The notes beneath the pieces are model-generated. The model had not been told where the DNA came from, made no database searches, and saw only the letters and a program-made list of their open reading frames with translations. This document shows positions 1-8,415 of a stretch of DNA of 64,000 nt, piece after piece; position 1 is the stretch's first letter; each line of letters starts with the position of its first letter. The stretch lies in contig NZ_CP132334.1 in NCBI RefSeq assembly GCF_030758415.1, positions 744,001 to 808,000 of the forward strand, written 5' to 3'. The translations under genes and the position numbers were made by a program. The stretch is from Parvularcula sp. IMCC14364 (GTDB lineage: Bacteria; Pseudomonadota; Alphaproteobacteria; Caulobacterales; Parvularculaceae).

Positions 1-1
1 G

Positions 2-781
2 CTGTTCATGCTGATGGGCAGCTTCCTGCCTTTGGCCGCACAGGATCTCGAAACCGTCATCCGAGAAGAACCGGCAGCAGCCGGTGACGGCGACGACTGG
101 GAGATTGAAGCAGGATTGCTGGCCGCTGCCATTCAGGACTTTCCCGGAGCGGAATCGCTTCAGGGTATGGTGCTGCCTTATTTCTATCTCGAATACAAAG
201 ATCGCTGGTTTGCCCACCCGACCAGCGGCGTTGGCTATTACTTCAAGAATGACGGGAATGAGTTCATTTCAACGTCACTAACTTACCTGCCGGGGCGCCA
301 GGAGGACGAAGCTGGTTTTCTGAACGGGCTTGGTGATCTCGATGGCGGCGTTGCGGCGCGTGCTGCAGCACAGTTTGACATGACCTATTTTGTGCTTGGT
401 GGTTTTGTCACGCACCAGCTGACGGGAGACGAGACCGGAACAGAGGCGACATTATATGCGGCCACAAGAATAAAGCCGTCCGAGAATTTGCGCATATTCC
501 CGACCCTGCGCGTCGCATGGGCCGATGACGAGCGCCAGCAGGCATTCTTTGGCGTTACGCCGGAACAGGCAGCCGCGTCAGCATTTTCTGAATACACGCC
601 GGATGGCGGTGTCAGGTCTTACGGGGTGCCGCTGCAGGCCCTCTATGACCTGAATGATCGGTTGCGTCTTGCCAGTCAGGCCAGCTGGGATGTGCTGCAA
701 GGTGACGCAGCGGACAGCCCCATTGTTCAGTCAGAAGACCAGTATTTCTTCTCGCTGGGATTGATCCGTAAATTCGACTGA
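2..781 (+). CDS. MipA/OmpV family outer membrane protein (5' end cut by window)
   Basis: This is the C-terminal part of a MipA/OmpV-type outer-membrane beta-barrel. The family is described as MltA-interacting or scaffold-like proteins of the outer membrane. The reading frame is open to the window edge. A hydrophobic stretch ending in LPLAAQ just after the edge looks like the end of a signal peptide, so only a few residues are probably missing. Family hallmarks are the FFGVTPEQAAAS segment, the late GDAADSPIV motif and a C-terminal strand ending in aromatic-rich LIRKFD, as expected for BAM recognition. The ATG at position 8 is unlikely to be the true start. The exact role in this organism is not known. 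Confidence 0.85.
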   Translation: MFMLMGSFLPLAAQDLETVIREEPAAAGDGDDWEIEAGLLAAAIQDFPGAESLQGMVLPYFYLEYKDRWFAHPTSGVGYYFKNDGNEFISTSLTYLPGRQEDEAGFLNGLGDLDGGVAARAAAQFDMTYFVLGGFVTHQLTGDETGTEATLYAATRIKPSENLRIFPTLRVAWADDERQQAFFGVTPEQAAASAFSEYTPDGGVRSYGVPLQALYDLNDRLRLASQASWDVLQGDAADSPIVQSEDQYFFSLGLIRKFD

Positions 782-845
782 ATGGTCAGTTTTTTCTGAT
801 CAGTGTACTGATTAATACGCGTGACAGAGTGACGGCTTGCGCCTG

Positions 846-998
846 ATGCGGGATTTTGACGGGCAGCTAAAACGCCGTGAACAGCCTGTGTTTGATGTCG
901 CTGATTATGCAGACCTTGATCTTGATACAACTGCCTGGACCTTGCAGGCTGAAGACGCGCAGCGGCTGGCTAATCGCAGACATAGCGACAGAGCCTAG
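846..998 (+). CDS. Possible 50-residue ORF or gene remnant
   Basis: Between the MipA-like gene and the convergent MAPEG gene lies a small open frame (ATG at 846, TAG at 996) encoding a charged 50-residue product beginning MRDFDGQLKRRE. The frame stays open upstream to a TGA at 822. No Shine-Dalgarno sequence precedes the ATG. The hydrophilic sequence has no signal peptide or membrane segment and reads like the C-terminal tail of a larger protein, so a decayed gene is as likely as a functional small protein. I do not recognise a family. Nothing else is evident in the 782-1012 gap. Confidence 0.22.
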   Translation: MRDFDGQLKRREQPVFDVADYADLDLDTTAWTLQAEDAQRLANRRHSDRA

Positions 999-1012
999 AC
1001 ACTCAAAGCCGC

Positions 1013-1399
1013 TTAGACAGTCAGCACAGATATATTGATGATTATGGAGATGATAAAGCTGATCAGCGTCAATAGCATACCGGAGACACGTAAGGGCATT
1101 ATGTCAGGCTCGCTGCTAAAGCCGATCGCGTGAAGAACACGACCCAGAAGGAGCGAGGCACCGGCAATATGCAGTGCCCAGCCAGCACCGCCATTGATCT
1201 CCGCTACCGCCAGCAATATAAGCGCTAAGGGCGTATACTCCGTAAAATTTGCCTGCACGCGACTGCGCCGCAGCATAATCCGGTCCCCGTTATCACTCAG
1301 CGCTATCTTGTTGCGTCGGCGAAAGCCGATCACGCGCAATGAGAGCCAGAGAAAAATGATCGACAGGAAAATTGCATATAACGCAGTGGTGGTAAGCAT
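1013..1399 (-). CDS. MAPEG family membrane protein
   Basis: This is a 128-residue integral membrane protein with about four hydrophobic segments, matching the small MAPEG fold (membrane-associated proteins in eicosanoid and glutathione metabolism). The family hallmark is visible around residues 47-60: RVQANFTEYTPLAL, which corresponds to the conserved (Q/H)-x-N-x-x-E-(Y/N) glutathione-site segment. Bacterial members are often called YecN or Mgst-like; their substrates are mostly unknown and glutathione conjugation or peroxidase activity is only inferred. The gene follows the TrmB-like gene after 44 bp on the same strand and may be the last gene of that transcript. Confidence 0.85.
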   Translation of the reverse strand: MLTTTALYAIFLSIIFLWLSLRVIGFRRRNKIALSDNGDRIMLRRSRVQANFTEYTPLALILLAVAEINGGAGWALHIAGASLLLGRVLHAIGFSSEPDIMPLRVSGMLLTLISFIISIIINISVLTV

Positions 1400-1443
1400 G
1401 GCAGAGGCTCCTTGCAGAAGATGCGGACAATTCAGCCGATAAG

Positions 1444-2142
1444 CTAAACCTTACCGGGAACAGGATCAACCGAACTGAGCAGGGCCGTCACCTGCCATAG
1501 TGACTGACCACTTTCAGCATATTTTTTTTCAAACAGACTTAAATAATCCCCTTGCGGATCATACTTCACAATAGAACTGGCTTGCCCCGCAAGGGTGAGG
1601 GCCGCCGAGAATTCTTGCGCATAAATACGCCAGTTGGTGCGCAGTTCCAGCTTGCCTGTGAGCTTGAGGGTGGAGGGAAAAACGGGAGACCCATGCCAGC
1701 GGCGCTGAAAGTGAGCGGCCTTGGGCCAGGGGTTGGGATAGGAAATATAGTGCCGGGCCAGTTGCCAGCCAGCGTCTGCAGCGAGCCGGTAAAAATCAAC
1801 AAGGTCCGCACGCAGGAGCAACAGGTTTTCCGGCTCAAGACCATCACGCCGCCGCCCAAGCCGGTCGGCAGATTTATCAATGCCCAGTATCAAGTGATCC
1901 GGAAAACTGCTGGCCAGTTTGCGGCTACTGTCTCCGGTACCGCAACCAGAATCAAGGATCAGGGGCTTTTGGTGCCGTTGACTGACAGTTGTTGCCTCTT
2001 CGAAGGCGCGATAATTGTGGTCAGATATTGGCGCCAGATAAGGGCTGCTCAGATGCCGCTGGACGACTTCTGACAGTCTGTCATGCAGCCCGTCCTGATT
2101 ACTGATGACGTCCCGGGAATAGTATTGCTGCACATCAGTCAT
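1444..2142 (-). CDS. TrmB-like SAM-dependent methyltransferase
   Basis: This 232-residue Rossmann-fold methyltransferase resembles tRNA (guanine-N7)-methyltransferase TrmB. Motif I is LDSGCGTGDSS near residue 63, followed by an acidic GIDKS for ribose binding. The TrmB signature appears as SYPNPWPKAAHFQRRW, and a later TNWRIYAQEF matches the family's T-(D/N)-W-x-x-Y substrate-site motif. The protein is divergent: the usual (F/Y)PDPWPKxRH reads YPNPWPKAAH, and the N-terminal part is atypical. It may therefore be a TrmB paralogue with another RNA target. It begins 33 bp after the DUF6152 gene on the same strand and lacks a clear Shine-Dalgarno sequence. Confidence 0.7.
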   Translation of the reverse strand: MTDVQQYYSRDVISNQDGLHDRLSEVVQRHLSSPYLAPISDHNYRAFEEATTVSQRHQKPLILDSGCGTGDSSRKLASSFPDHLILGIDKSADRLGRRRDGLEPENLLLLRADLVDFYRLAADAGWQLARHYISYPNPWPKAAHFQRRWHGSPVFPSTLKLTGKLELRTNWRIYAQEFSAALTLAGQASSIVKYDPQGDYLSLFEKKYAESGQSLWQVTALLSSVDPVPGKV

Positions 2143-2175
2143 GTCAGAGCCAGAGTATATCCGGCTGGCGAGGCT

Positions 2176-2637
2176 TTAATTGTCGCGACGCGGGCGCTCA
2201 GTGGGGTCCGAGCCATCTCTTGGCGCACCGGTGCCGCTGGATCCCATGAAAATCTTGTTGCCATCAGTGAACGTGATATCGCGCCCGTTGGCCTTACAGG
2301 CAGGTTCACAGATGCGGTCTTTGCTTTGATAGCCGCGCACGATGATTTCTGTACCAATCTTGAGGGTATTCCGGTTGAGGCCATTGCGCAGCAACGTGTT
2401 TGGCGTGCCACCTTCAACCATCCAGGCCGTGGTTGTGCCATCTTCTTCTTCAGCCGCAAGATGCACCCAGGCATGCGGGTTGACCCACTCAACCCGGGTG
2501 ATTTCACCCCGCAGCAGAACGGGTGCATTGGCGTCAAACTCAGCTGAAAACGCGTGATGGGCGTAAGCGGCGCCCAGCGCAGCAAAGGCTGCAGCGGCTG
2601 CGGCTGAACAGGCAAGAAGGGTGGTGCGCAAACTCAT
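2176..2637 (-). CDS. DUF6152 family secreted protein
   Basis: This 153-residue exported protein has an N-terminal signal peptide (long alanine-rich segment ending around AAYA) followed directly by HHAFSAEFDANAPVLL. That sequence and the later VEWVNPHAWVHL are typical of DUF6152, a small periplasmic beta-rich family of unknown function. Two cysteines around residues 110-114 (RICEPAC) could form a disulfide or bind a ligand. The start codon is preceded by AAAGGA. It sits 26 bp downstream of the paralogous pair at 2664-4534, so the three probably form one operon of exported proteins. No enzymatic motif is visible. Confidence 0.8.
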   Translation of the reverse strand: MSLRTTLLACSAAAAAAFAALGAAYAHHAFSAEFDANAPVLLRGEITRVEWVNPHAWVHLAAEEEDGTTTAWMVEGGTPNTLLRNGLNRNTLKIGTEIIVRGYQSKDRICEPACKANGRDITFTDGNKIFMGSSGTGAPRDGSDPTERPRRDN

Positions 2638-2663
2638 GGAAAAATCCTTTCACTCAGACCGGA

Positions 2664-3689
2664 TCAGTTGCCGGCAGCTTCAGCTTCCTGTCGGCGAGCA
2701 CCGGCAAGAATGTTAGGCAGGGAATAGTTAGCCTCGTGACAGGCATATTCATAGATCGGCCCTTCAGCTCTGCGCAAGGGCATTTCGCCTTTCCAGACCT
2801 GTGTGTAAATGCTCGGGTCATCCACATAGAATTCATAAAAGATTTCATCATCAGATTTCAGGGTGAAACGTTCTTCAACCTTTGCCTCGGCGGACAGATA
2901 GAAGCGGTGCCGGATAGCGCCCCGTACCCCGGCATCGGGATGAAAATTCGTCGTATTCACAACCAGTGTGTCACCTTCCCAGCGGCCAATCGAGTCACCA
3001 AGCCAGCCACGCAGAGCGCCCGGACGGTGCTCACTGTTCATGCGCACGAGACGGGTATTGTGGTTCATCTCCACAAGAATGGCCACGGTTTCCGGGGACT
3101 GTACGATCTGATAGTGATTGTTATACAGGACGTTGATCATCGGCGGCCCGCCCGTGGAGCCGAAGCCGATGGTGCAGCGCTCTGCTGCCGGGCGCACTTC
3201 CGGATCATCGAAATTCCGCGTCATCTGCGCGCCAACCTGCATGAAGGTCATGGCGCCCTCTGGTGCCCAGGGCAGTTTCCCGGTCTCCGGCTCGACAACC
3301 CAGGAGCTGCGCGGCTCGCCATTGATGCGGCCAACCTTGTTGCCGAAATCGACCCAGAAACTGTTATAGCCACCAGCACCGCGAATAGAGGAATCGCCTT
3401 TGGCCAGTGCAGGCGCGTCAGGATCAGTCGGCTCCATATCCTCTTGCACGCCATAGGCTTCAAACGTGCCTTGTTCCAGCGCCAGTGCCTCAATTTCTGA
3501 GAGAATCAGATCGTCGATCCCGTCAGGCCGTTCAAGCACGGTAATGGAAGCGCTGGTCCAGATCCCTTGCATGTCCGGTGTACCGTCAGCCATGCGCGGT
3601 GGCTCATAGGCCGGATCCCAGGGTTCAGAAGCGAAGGCCTGTGTATTGCAGGCCAGAAGGGCAAGAGCGGAAACGAACAGTTTTTTCAT
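2664..3689 (-). CDS. Secreted protein of uncharacterised family (paralogue of 3686-4534)
   Basis: This 341-residue protein has a signal peptide (MKKLFVSALALLACN, cleavage near AFA). The body carries segments such as GIWTS, SIGRWEGDTLVVNTTNF and FYEFYVDDPSIYTQVW. The same architecture recurs in the next gene upstream (YGYWDGNTFVIEV, YEATIDDPETYTEPW), so the two are paralogues. I know this family only as an uncharacterised group commonly seen beside DUF6152 proteins. The ATG overlaps the stop of the upstream gene by four bases and has a strong AAGGAGCC, indicating coupled translation. A C-terminal YACHE motif aligns with FNCVEF of the paralogue. No catalytic residues can be assigned. Confidence 0.75.
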   Translation of the reverse strand: MKKLFVSALALLACNTQAFASEPWDPAYEPPRMADGTPDMQGIWTSASITVLERPDGIDDLILSEIEALALEQGTFEAYGVQEDMEPTDPDAPALAKGDSSIRGAGGYNSFWVDFGNKVGRINGEPRSSWVVEPETGKLPWAPEGAMTFMQVGAQMTRNFDDPEVRPAAERCTIGFGSTGGPPMINVLYNNHYQIVQSPETVAILVEMNHNTRLVRMNSEHRPGALRGWLGDSIGRWEGDTLVVNTTNFHPDAGVRGAIRHRFYLSAEAKVEERFTLKSDDEIFYEFYVDDPSIYTQVWKGEMPLRRAEGPIYEYACHEANYSLPNILAGARRQEAEAAGN

Positions 3690-4534
3690 CTCAAAGGCTC
3701 CTTGCGTAGATGACCATACATCAATTCTTCGACAAACTCGACACAGTTGAATTCCTGCAACTGAGCTTCCTTGCCAACCTTCCGATACAGGATCATGTCA
3801 ATGGTCCACGGCTCGGTGTAGGTCTCAGGGTCGTCAATGGTAGCCTCATACTGAATATGATCCGGGCTGATCTTTGTATAGCGCTCCGTGACTTTCATCT
3901 GCGGTGAGCCAAAGTTACCGGACCGGTCAAACCATGTCTGGCCATTTTGGGCGGTGACTTCGATCACGAAAGTATTGCCGTCCCAATAGCCATATGACTG
4001 ACCCATCCAGGAATCGAGAGGTGCTTCGCCGGGATCTTCCAGATTGATGTTGCGCACGGCATTTGCATATTCGTAAGCAAACAGCATGGCTTTGTCATTC
4101 TGGATAATCTGAAACGGAAAGGGCATATATGTCGCGCGGGGCAGTCCCGGCAGATAGCATTTTATCTCCGGGTCGCGATCAATCCAGTTCGCCCGGTTTT
4201 CATTCCGGCGCGCCAGTGCTTCATCTGTGTAGGGAATGGTACCGCTTTGTACAACGCTGTCACCGGCGGGGACAGCACCGACAGCACCCAGATGCACCAC
4301 CCGCGGATCAGGCTGTGGCCCCCATGGCCCTTCAATAGTCTGCAGGGCATGGCGCGCATGGTGTGCTTCGAGGTCATAATTGGCCGTATTCATTGCCTGC
4401 CAGACACCCGACAGGTTCTGGTCAAACTCTGCCACCTGTTCGCTGCTCTCAGCAGGCCCGTTAGCGCTGCCGCCGCAACCCGCGAGCAATGGCGCTGCCA
4501 GCCAGAGCAAAGCGCTCTTCCATCGACGTTTCAT
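3686..4534 (-). CDS. Lipoprotein of uncharacterised family (paralogue of 2664-3689)
   Basis: I chose the ATG at 4534 because it is followed by a classical lipoprotein signal (MKRRWKS, hydrophobic core, LLAGC) and preceded at good spacing by GGGAG; an ATG three bases earlier is also possible. A longer open frame to 4810 would add a basic, cysteine-rich, non-signal N-terminus and is rejected. The 282-residue product shares the G-x-W-x-G-x-(S/T)-x-V-(V/I) and VDDP/IDDP motifs with the downstream gene. It is presumably membrane-anchored at the periplasmic face. It is the first gene of a minus-strand run and is divergent from the DUF3089 gene at 4713, so the roughly 180 bp between them likely holds both promoters. 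Confidence 0.75.
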   Translation of the reverse strand: MKRRWKSALLWLAAPLLAGCGGSANGPAESSEQVAEFDQNLSGVWQAMNTANYDLEAHHARHALQTIEGPWGPQPDPRVVHLGAVGAVPAGDSVVQSGTIPYTDEALARRNENRANWIDRDPEIKCYLPGLPRATYMPFPFQIIQNDKAMLFAYEYANAVRNINLEDPGEAPLDSWMGQSYGYWDGNTFVIEVTAQNGQTWFDRSGNFGSPQMKVTERYTKISPDHIQYEATIDDPETYTEPWTIDMILYRKVGKEAQLQEFNCVEFVEELMYGHLRKEPLR

Positions 4535-4712
4535 CATTATCTCCCAGTCCCCATCATTTCGCGAGGTTTCGGGGAGGATTGTTATCCCGACCGACCATAT
4601 AGTCAATGCGCAGTGACATGAGGCGCGCGCGCAGACTGGCATCATCATTGGACAACAGGGGCGCACGTTGGCTAGAGTTTCAAAAAAACATCTTCTTGAG
4701 GGAGGAGAAACC

Positions 4713-5864
4713 ATGGCCCGTATGTTAATGGTGCTGACTGCGACGATGCTCTTTGGGGCGACTTTTCTGCTGCCTGCACAGGCCGCAGAAGAAATGGACT
4801 TTGAGCGCAATGACTACAGCGATGTGGCAACCCGGCTCTGTCATCCGGACAAGACTGATGATGCCTGTGCCGTTGATCTGACCACAACAATCATTGCGAG
4901 CGATGGAACAACCAGCATTGAAAGTTTTGAAGCGGCGGAAGATCCGGGCATAGACTGTTTCTACATCTATCCAACGGTATCACGCGATCCAACGCCCAAC
5001 AGCGACATGGTGCCGGGACGTGAACTCATTACAGTGCATCAGCAGTTTGCGCGCTTCTCAGAAGTGTGTCGCCCTTTTGCACCGATTTACCGTCAGATGA
5101 CCCTGCTGGCCCTGCAGGCCTGGATGACGCTGGGAACTCTGCCCACAGACACTAAAATGCGCTACGCAGATATTACGGATGCGTGGGAAACTTATCTGCG
5201 CGACCATAATAATGGCCGCGGCGTGGTCTTGATTGGTCATTCCCAGGGGGCCAGCATGATTAACGATCTGCTGGAAAATAATATCATTGGCACACCGGCG
5301 GAGAAGCTGATTGTTTCGGCACTGCCGATCGGTATCAGCTCTCACATCGACAGGGAAAGCGGCAAGGCTGCCGGTCTTCTTCCTTGTGCAGAAGCCGGAC
5401 AGACAGGATGCATCATTTCCTATGTTTCATTCCGCGAGACGAGCCCGCCACCAGCGGACAGTTTTTTCGGGGAGACCAACTCGGAAGGAGATGCAGCCCT
5501 TTGCGTCAACCCGGCTGCTCTGTCCGGTGCTGAGGGACAGCTAAACTCATATCTTTCCGCCCAGAATGTCAGTGATCCTTCAAACCAGCCGGTTTTTGCC
5601 GACGGCGTTGACGTTGCCACGCCCTTCGCGGCTGTGCCAGGGTTGCTGTCTGCCGCCTGCGAGCAAACAGAAAGTCACACCTATCTTGCAATCAGCATCA
5701 ATGCTGACCCGGATGATCCACGCACTGATGACATTCAAGGGGATCTGCTTTTCCAGGGCGCAGTGCAAAAACAGTGGGGCTTGCATCTGATCGACATGCA
5801 TCTTGGTATGGGTAACCTCATCGACATTGTTCGGCAGCAGGCTGAAGCGTGGAGTGAAGAATGA
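4713..5864 (+). CDS. DUF3089 family secreted alpha/beta hydrolase
   Basis: This is a 383-residue exported protein. The ATG at 4713 is chosen because it directly follows a very strong GGAGGAG and opens a signal peptide (MARMLMVLTATMLFG, cleavage near AQA). DUF3089 features are the early DCFYIYPTVSRDP segment and the nucleophile elbow GHSQGAS, with a late HLIDMH segment that could supply the catalytic histidine. DUF3089 proteins are predicted lipase or esterase-like alpha/beta hydrolases. Several cysteines suggest periplasmic disulfides. The stop overlaps the start of the PQQ protein (ATGA), so it is translationally coupled to the redox genes and probably handles the same substrate or product. 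The substrate is unknown. Confidence 0.82.
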   Translation: MARMLMVLTATMLFGATFLLPAQAAEEMDFERNDYSDVATRLCHPDKTDDACAVDLTTTIIASDGTTSIESFEAAEDPGIDCFYIYPTVSRDPTPNSDMVPGRELITVHQQFARFSEVCRPFAPIYRQMTLLALQAWMTLGTLPTDTKMRYADITDAWETYLRDHNNGRGVVLIGHSQGASMINDLLENNIIGTPAEKLIVSALPIGISSHIDRESGKAAGLLPCAEAGQTGCIISYVSFRETSPPPADSFFGETNSEGDAALCVNPAALSGAEGQLNSYLSAQNVSDPSNQPVFADGVDVATPFAAVPGLLSAACEQTESHTYLAISINADPDDPRTDDIQGDLLFQGAVQKQWGLHLIDMHLGMGNLIDIVRQQAEAWSEE

Positions 5865-7882
5865 TTGTTCGCAAAACCCTGCAATCCTGTTCTGTTATTT
5901 TTCTCTTGCTGATGGCTGCCTGCGCAGAACAAAAGACGCATTCCGAGGCGGATCAATCCGTGCAAGAACAGGCAGTCAGTGCGTCTGAACAGGCGCAAGG
6001 CACTGAAATTGCCGCACAAACGCCACGTGAGGAGGAGCCCGCGATTGATCTTGATGCGGGCGCCCGTTTTGAAGCTGCCCTGGCTGAAGGCTACAGTCAT
6101 CCTGGCGAAAAGGTCTATGCGACGAGTTGTGGGCTCTGTCACGATCAGCCCGATCAGTTACGGGTACCTGATCTTGCCAGCCTCAAAACCATGAGCCCGG
6201 CAAAAATCCAGTTTTCCCTGAAATCCGGGAAAATGAAAGCGCAAGGGGAGGCGCTGGACAGGCTCGATCTGACCCTTCTTCTCGATTATCTGACACCTGG
6301 CAGTGCTGGTGGCGGTTATGAAGTGGCCGCGGATCAGAAATGTACTGCGCCTGATATCTCTTTCGATCAGCCATATGTCACCGCCTGGGGCGTAGAGCCT
6401 GATAACAGGCGTTATTACGGGCCCACCCGCACCAGCCTTGGACGGAAGAATGTTTCCGGTCTTGAACTTGCCTGGGTATTTGGTCTGCCGGGCACGTCTG
6501 AGTTGCGGTCCCAGCCGGTGATCACAGAAGATACGCTCTTTATCACCACAACCTCAGGTCATGTTTTTGCGCTCGACAGGCAGACAGCTTGCGTCAAATG
6601 GCACCGGGAACTGATGAATCCGATCCGGACCGCCATGACACTGGGGCAGATTGATGGCGAACCAGTCCTGTTTTTCGCTGATGCAGGCACAAATGTTTAT
6701 GCCCTTGAGGCTGTCAGTGGTGAGACCGTCTGGCAGGAGCGTACGGGCATCTTCCCTGAGTCGATGACCACGGGCGGACTTGTACAGCATGAAGATAAAC
6801 TGTTCGTCCCGCTCTCTTCTTTTGATGTCGCTGCGGCAATGAATCCCGCACATGAATGCTGTAAAAGCCACGGTGCCGTCGTTGCTTTGGAGGCTGCTAC
6901 GGGAGAACGCCTGTGGCTGGCGCGCATGATGGAGGATGCCACGCCAACAACAAAATCTTCCGTTGGCACACAATTATGGGGGCCATCCGGTGCGCCTGTC
7001 TGGACCACGCCAGCGGTCGATGCAAAAAACGGCAGGCTTTATATTGGCACGGGTGAGAACACCTCAGCGCCGGCGACTGATACCAGTGATGCCATGATCG
7101 CGCTGGACATGGAAACAGGTGAAAGGCTCTGGGTTTTTCAGGCCACCACAGAAGATAAATTCAACATGGCCTGTAGCCCGTTGACGGGTAACGGCCCGAA
7201 CTGCCCTGAAGAGCCGGGGCCGGATTATGACTTTGGCGGCGGTCTTGCCTTCGCGACAATGAGTGATGGCCGCGAGGTTGTCATCGGCGGGCAGAAGTCC
7301 GGCGATGTACATGCTGTTGATGCGGCGACCGGAGAGCGTATCTGGACAACCAAGGTCAGTTCAGGCTCGCCTCTGGGGGGCACCCATTGGGGCGTTTCCG
7401 TCTCAAACGGCAAAGTCTTCGCGCCATCGTCCGACCCGCCATATCCGCTGCCCGATTATGAGGCCCGACCTGGCCTTTACGTGCTCGATCTTGATACAGG
7501 CGATATGCTCTGGGACAGCCCGGCTGAACGTGGCTGTACCGGAAATTTTGTTGGCCAGATGATGAACCCGGAGCCATGGCCAGAATGCAGTTTCTTCTAT
7601 GGCTATTCGGCGGCGCCTGCGTCTACGGATGAACTGGTTTTCATCGGGGCGCTGGATGGCAAGGTTCGTGCCTTCGATGCTGACAATGGCGAAGTCTTGT
7701 GGATGTTCGACACAAAGCGTGAATTCGAGACGGTCAACAATATTCCGGCACATGGCGGTGCGATTGATAATCCGGGACCACAACTGGCCGGCGACATGCT
7801 GTTTATTCAATCCGGCTACGCCATGTTCAGTCAGATGCCGGGTAATGCCCTGATTGCTTTCAATCTGCCGGAGGCAGAATGA
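5861..7882 (+). CDS. Lipoprotein PQQ beta-propeller dehydrogenase with N-terminal c-type heme (polyvinyl-alcohol-dehydrogenase-like)
   Basis: This 673-residue quinohemoprotein has a lipobox LMAAC (Cys21), an acidic low-complexity linker (about 22-60), a c-heme motif CGLCH at residues 90-94, and a PQQ-type eight-bladed propeller from about residue 160 to the end. Repeated blade motifs such as A-x-x-G-x-x-(V/L)-W are visible (DAATGERIW, DLDTGDMLW, DADNGEVLW). The HECCKSHGAVVALEAATGERLW stretch, with adjacent cysteines able to form the vicinal disulfide of quinoproteins, resembles polyvinyl alcohol dehydrogenases. It probably oxidises an alcohol in the periplasm and passes electrons through its own heme to the neighbouring cytochrome. 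Putting the heme at the N-terminus as a lipoprotein is unlike the C-terminal heme of many quinohemoprotein alcohol dehydrogenases. The actual substrate cannot be read from sequence. Confidence 0.85.
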   Translation: MIVRKTLQSCSVIFLLLMAACAEQKTHSEADQSVQEQAVSASEQAQGTEIAAQTPREEEPAIDLDAGARFEAALAEGYSHPGEKVYATSCGLCHDQPDQLRVPDLASLKTMSPAKIQFSLKSGKMKAQGEALDRLDLTLLLDYLTPGSAGGGYEVAADQKCTAPDISFDQPYVTAWGVEPDNRRYYGPTRTSLGRKNVSGLELAWVFGLPGTSELRSQPVITEDTLFITTTSGHVFALDRQTACVKWHRELMNPIRTAMTLGQIDGEPVLFFADAGTNVYALEAVSGETVWQERTGIFPESMTTGGLVQHEDKLFVPLSSFDVAAAMNPAHECCKSHGAVVALEAATGERLWLARMMEDATPTTKSSVGTQLWGPSGAPVWTTPAVDAKNGRLYIGTGENTSAPATDTSDAMIALDMETGERLWVFQATTEDKFNMACSPLTGNGPNCPEEPGPDYDFGGGLAFATMSDGREVVIGGQKSGDVHAVDAATGERIWTTKVSSGSPLGGTHWGVSVSNGKVFAPSSDPPYPLPDYEARPGLYVLDLDTGDMLWDSPAERGCTGNFVGQMMNPEPWPECSFFYGYSAAPASTDELVFIGALDGKVRAFDADNGEVLWMFDTKREFETVNNIPAHGGAIDNPGPQLAGDMLFIQSGYAMFSQMPGNALIAFNLPEAE

Positions 7883-8415
7883 TGAATGGCCTGATCAACG
7901 CAAGAAGCGTTACAGGGATTTGTTTGCTGATGCTCTCGCTGACGGCATGTGGGCAGGGCGCAGAGGAGTCATCAGATTCTACAACGCAGCTTTCAGAAAC
8001 AACGCAGTCTTCAGCAGATGTCTTGAGTATCATGGTTGATGAGATGGACCCGGCAGCAGATGGCATCTGGCAGTCGGCAGGCTGGATTATTACCGACGAG
8101 GGCGAGGAGGAGTTGTGGCCGACGACAGAAGAAGGCTGGCAGGCGGTCGCGGCAAGCGCTGACAACCTGATACAGCTTTCAGCGGAACTGGACGCGCCTG
8201 CCTATGCGGCGATTGGCAAGCCATGGTCGCTCAGCCTTGTCAGGCTGACACAAGCCGCCGAAGCAGCGCGACTGGCGGCGGAGACCCGGGACAAGCAGGG
8301 CCTCTTTGATGCGGGCGGTGATATATATCGTGCCTGTCTCATGTGCCATCTGCGCTATGCGCGCGAAGCCGATATGGCTGGTGCCGAGGATGCGGGTGAG
8401 GCCGGAGACCAGTGA
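7879..8415 (+). CDS. c-type cytochrome lipoprotein (cytochrome c'-like, C-terminal heme)
   Basis: This 178-residue lipoprotein (lipobox LTAC, Cys24) has an acidic serine/threonine-rich linker, a helical middle and a single heme motif CLMCH at residues 153-157, followed by LRYAREA. A C-terminal CxxCH in a mostly helical protein is the layout of class II (cytochrome c'-like) cytochromes. The start overlaps the stop of the PQQ dehydrogenase gene (ATGATGA), and its own stop overlaps the start of the first DUF6644 gene, so it belongs to the same operon. It is the likely electron acceptor of the dehydrogenase, which is an inference from position only. Confidence 0.72.
   Translation: MMNGLINARSVTGICLLMLSLTACGQGAEESSDSTTQLSETTQSSADVLSIMVDEMDPAADGIWQSAGWIITDEGEEELWPTTEEGWQAVAASADNLIQLSAELDAPAYAAIGKPWSLSLVRLTQAAEAARLAAETRDKQGLFDAGGDIYRACLMCHLRYAREADMAGAEDAGEAGDQ

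Noticed and set aside
2523-3500. 325-residue open frame on the plus strand
   Set aside because: It is antisense to the exported paralogue and DUF6152 genes, which have signal peptides and ribosome-binding sites; no features of its own.
4538-4810. N-terminal extension of the lipoprotein at 3686-4534
   Set aside because: It would bury the lipoprotein signal behind about 90 non-hydrophobic residues and cross the start of the divergent DUF3089 gene.
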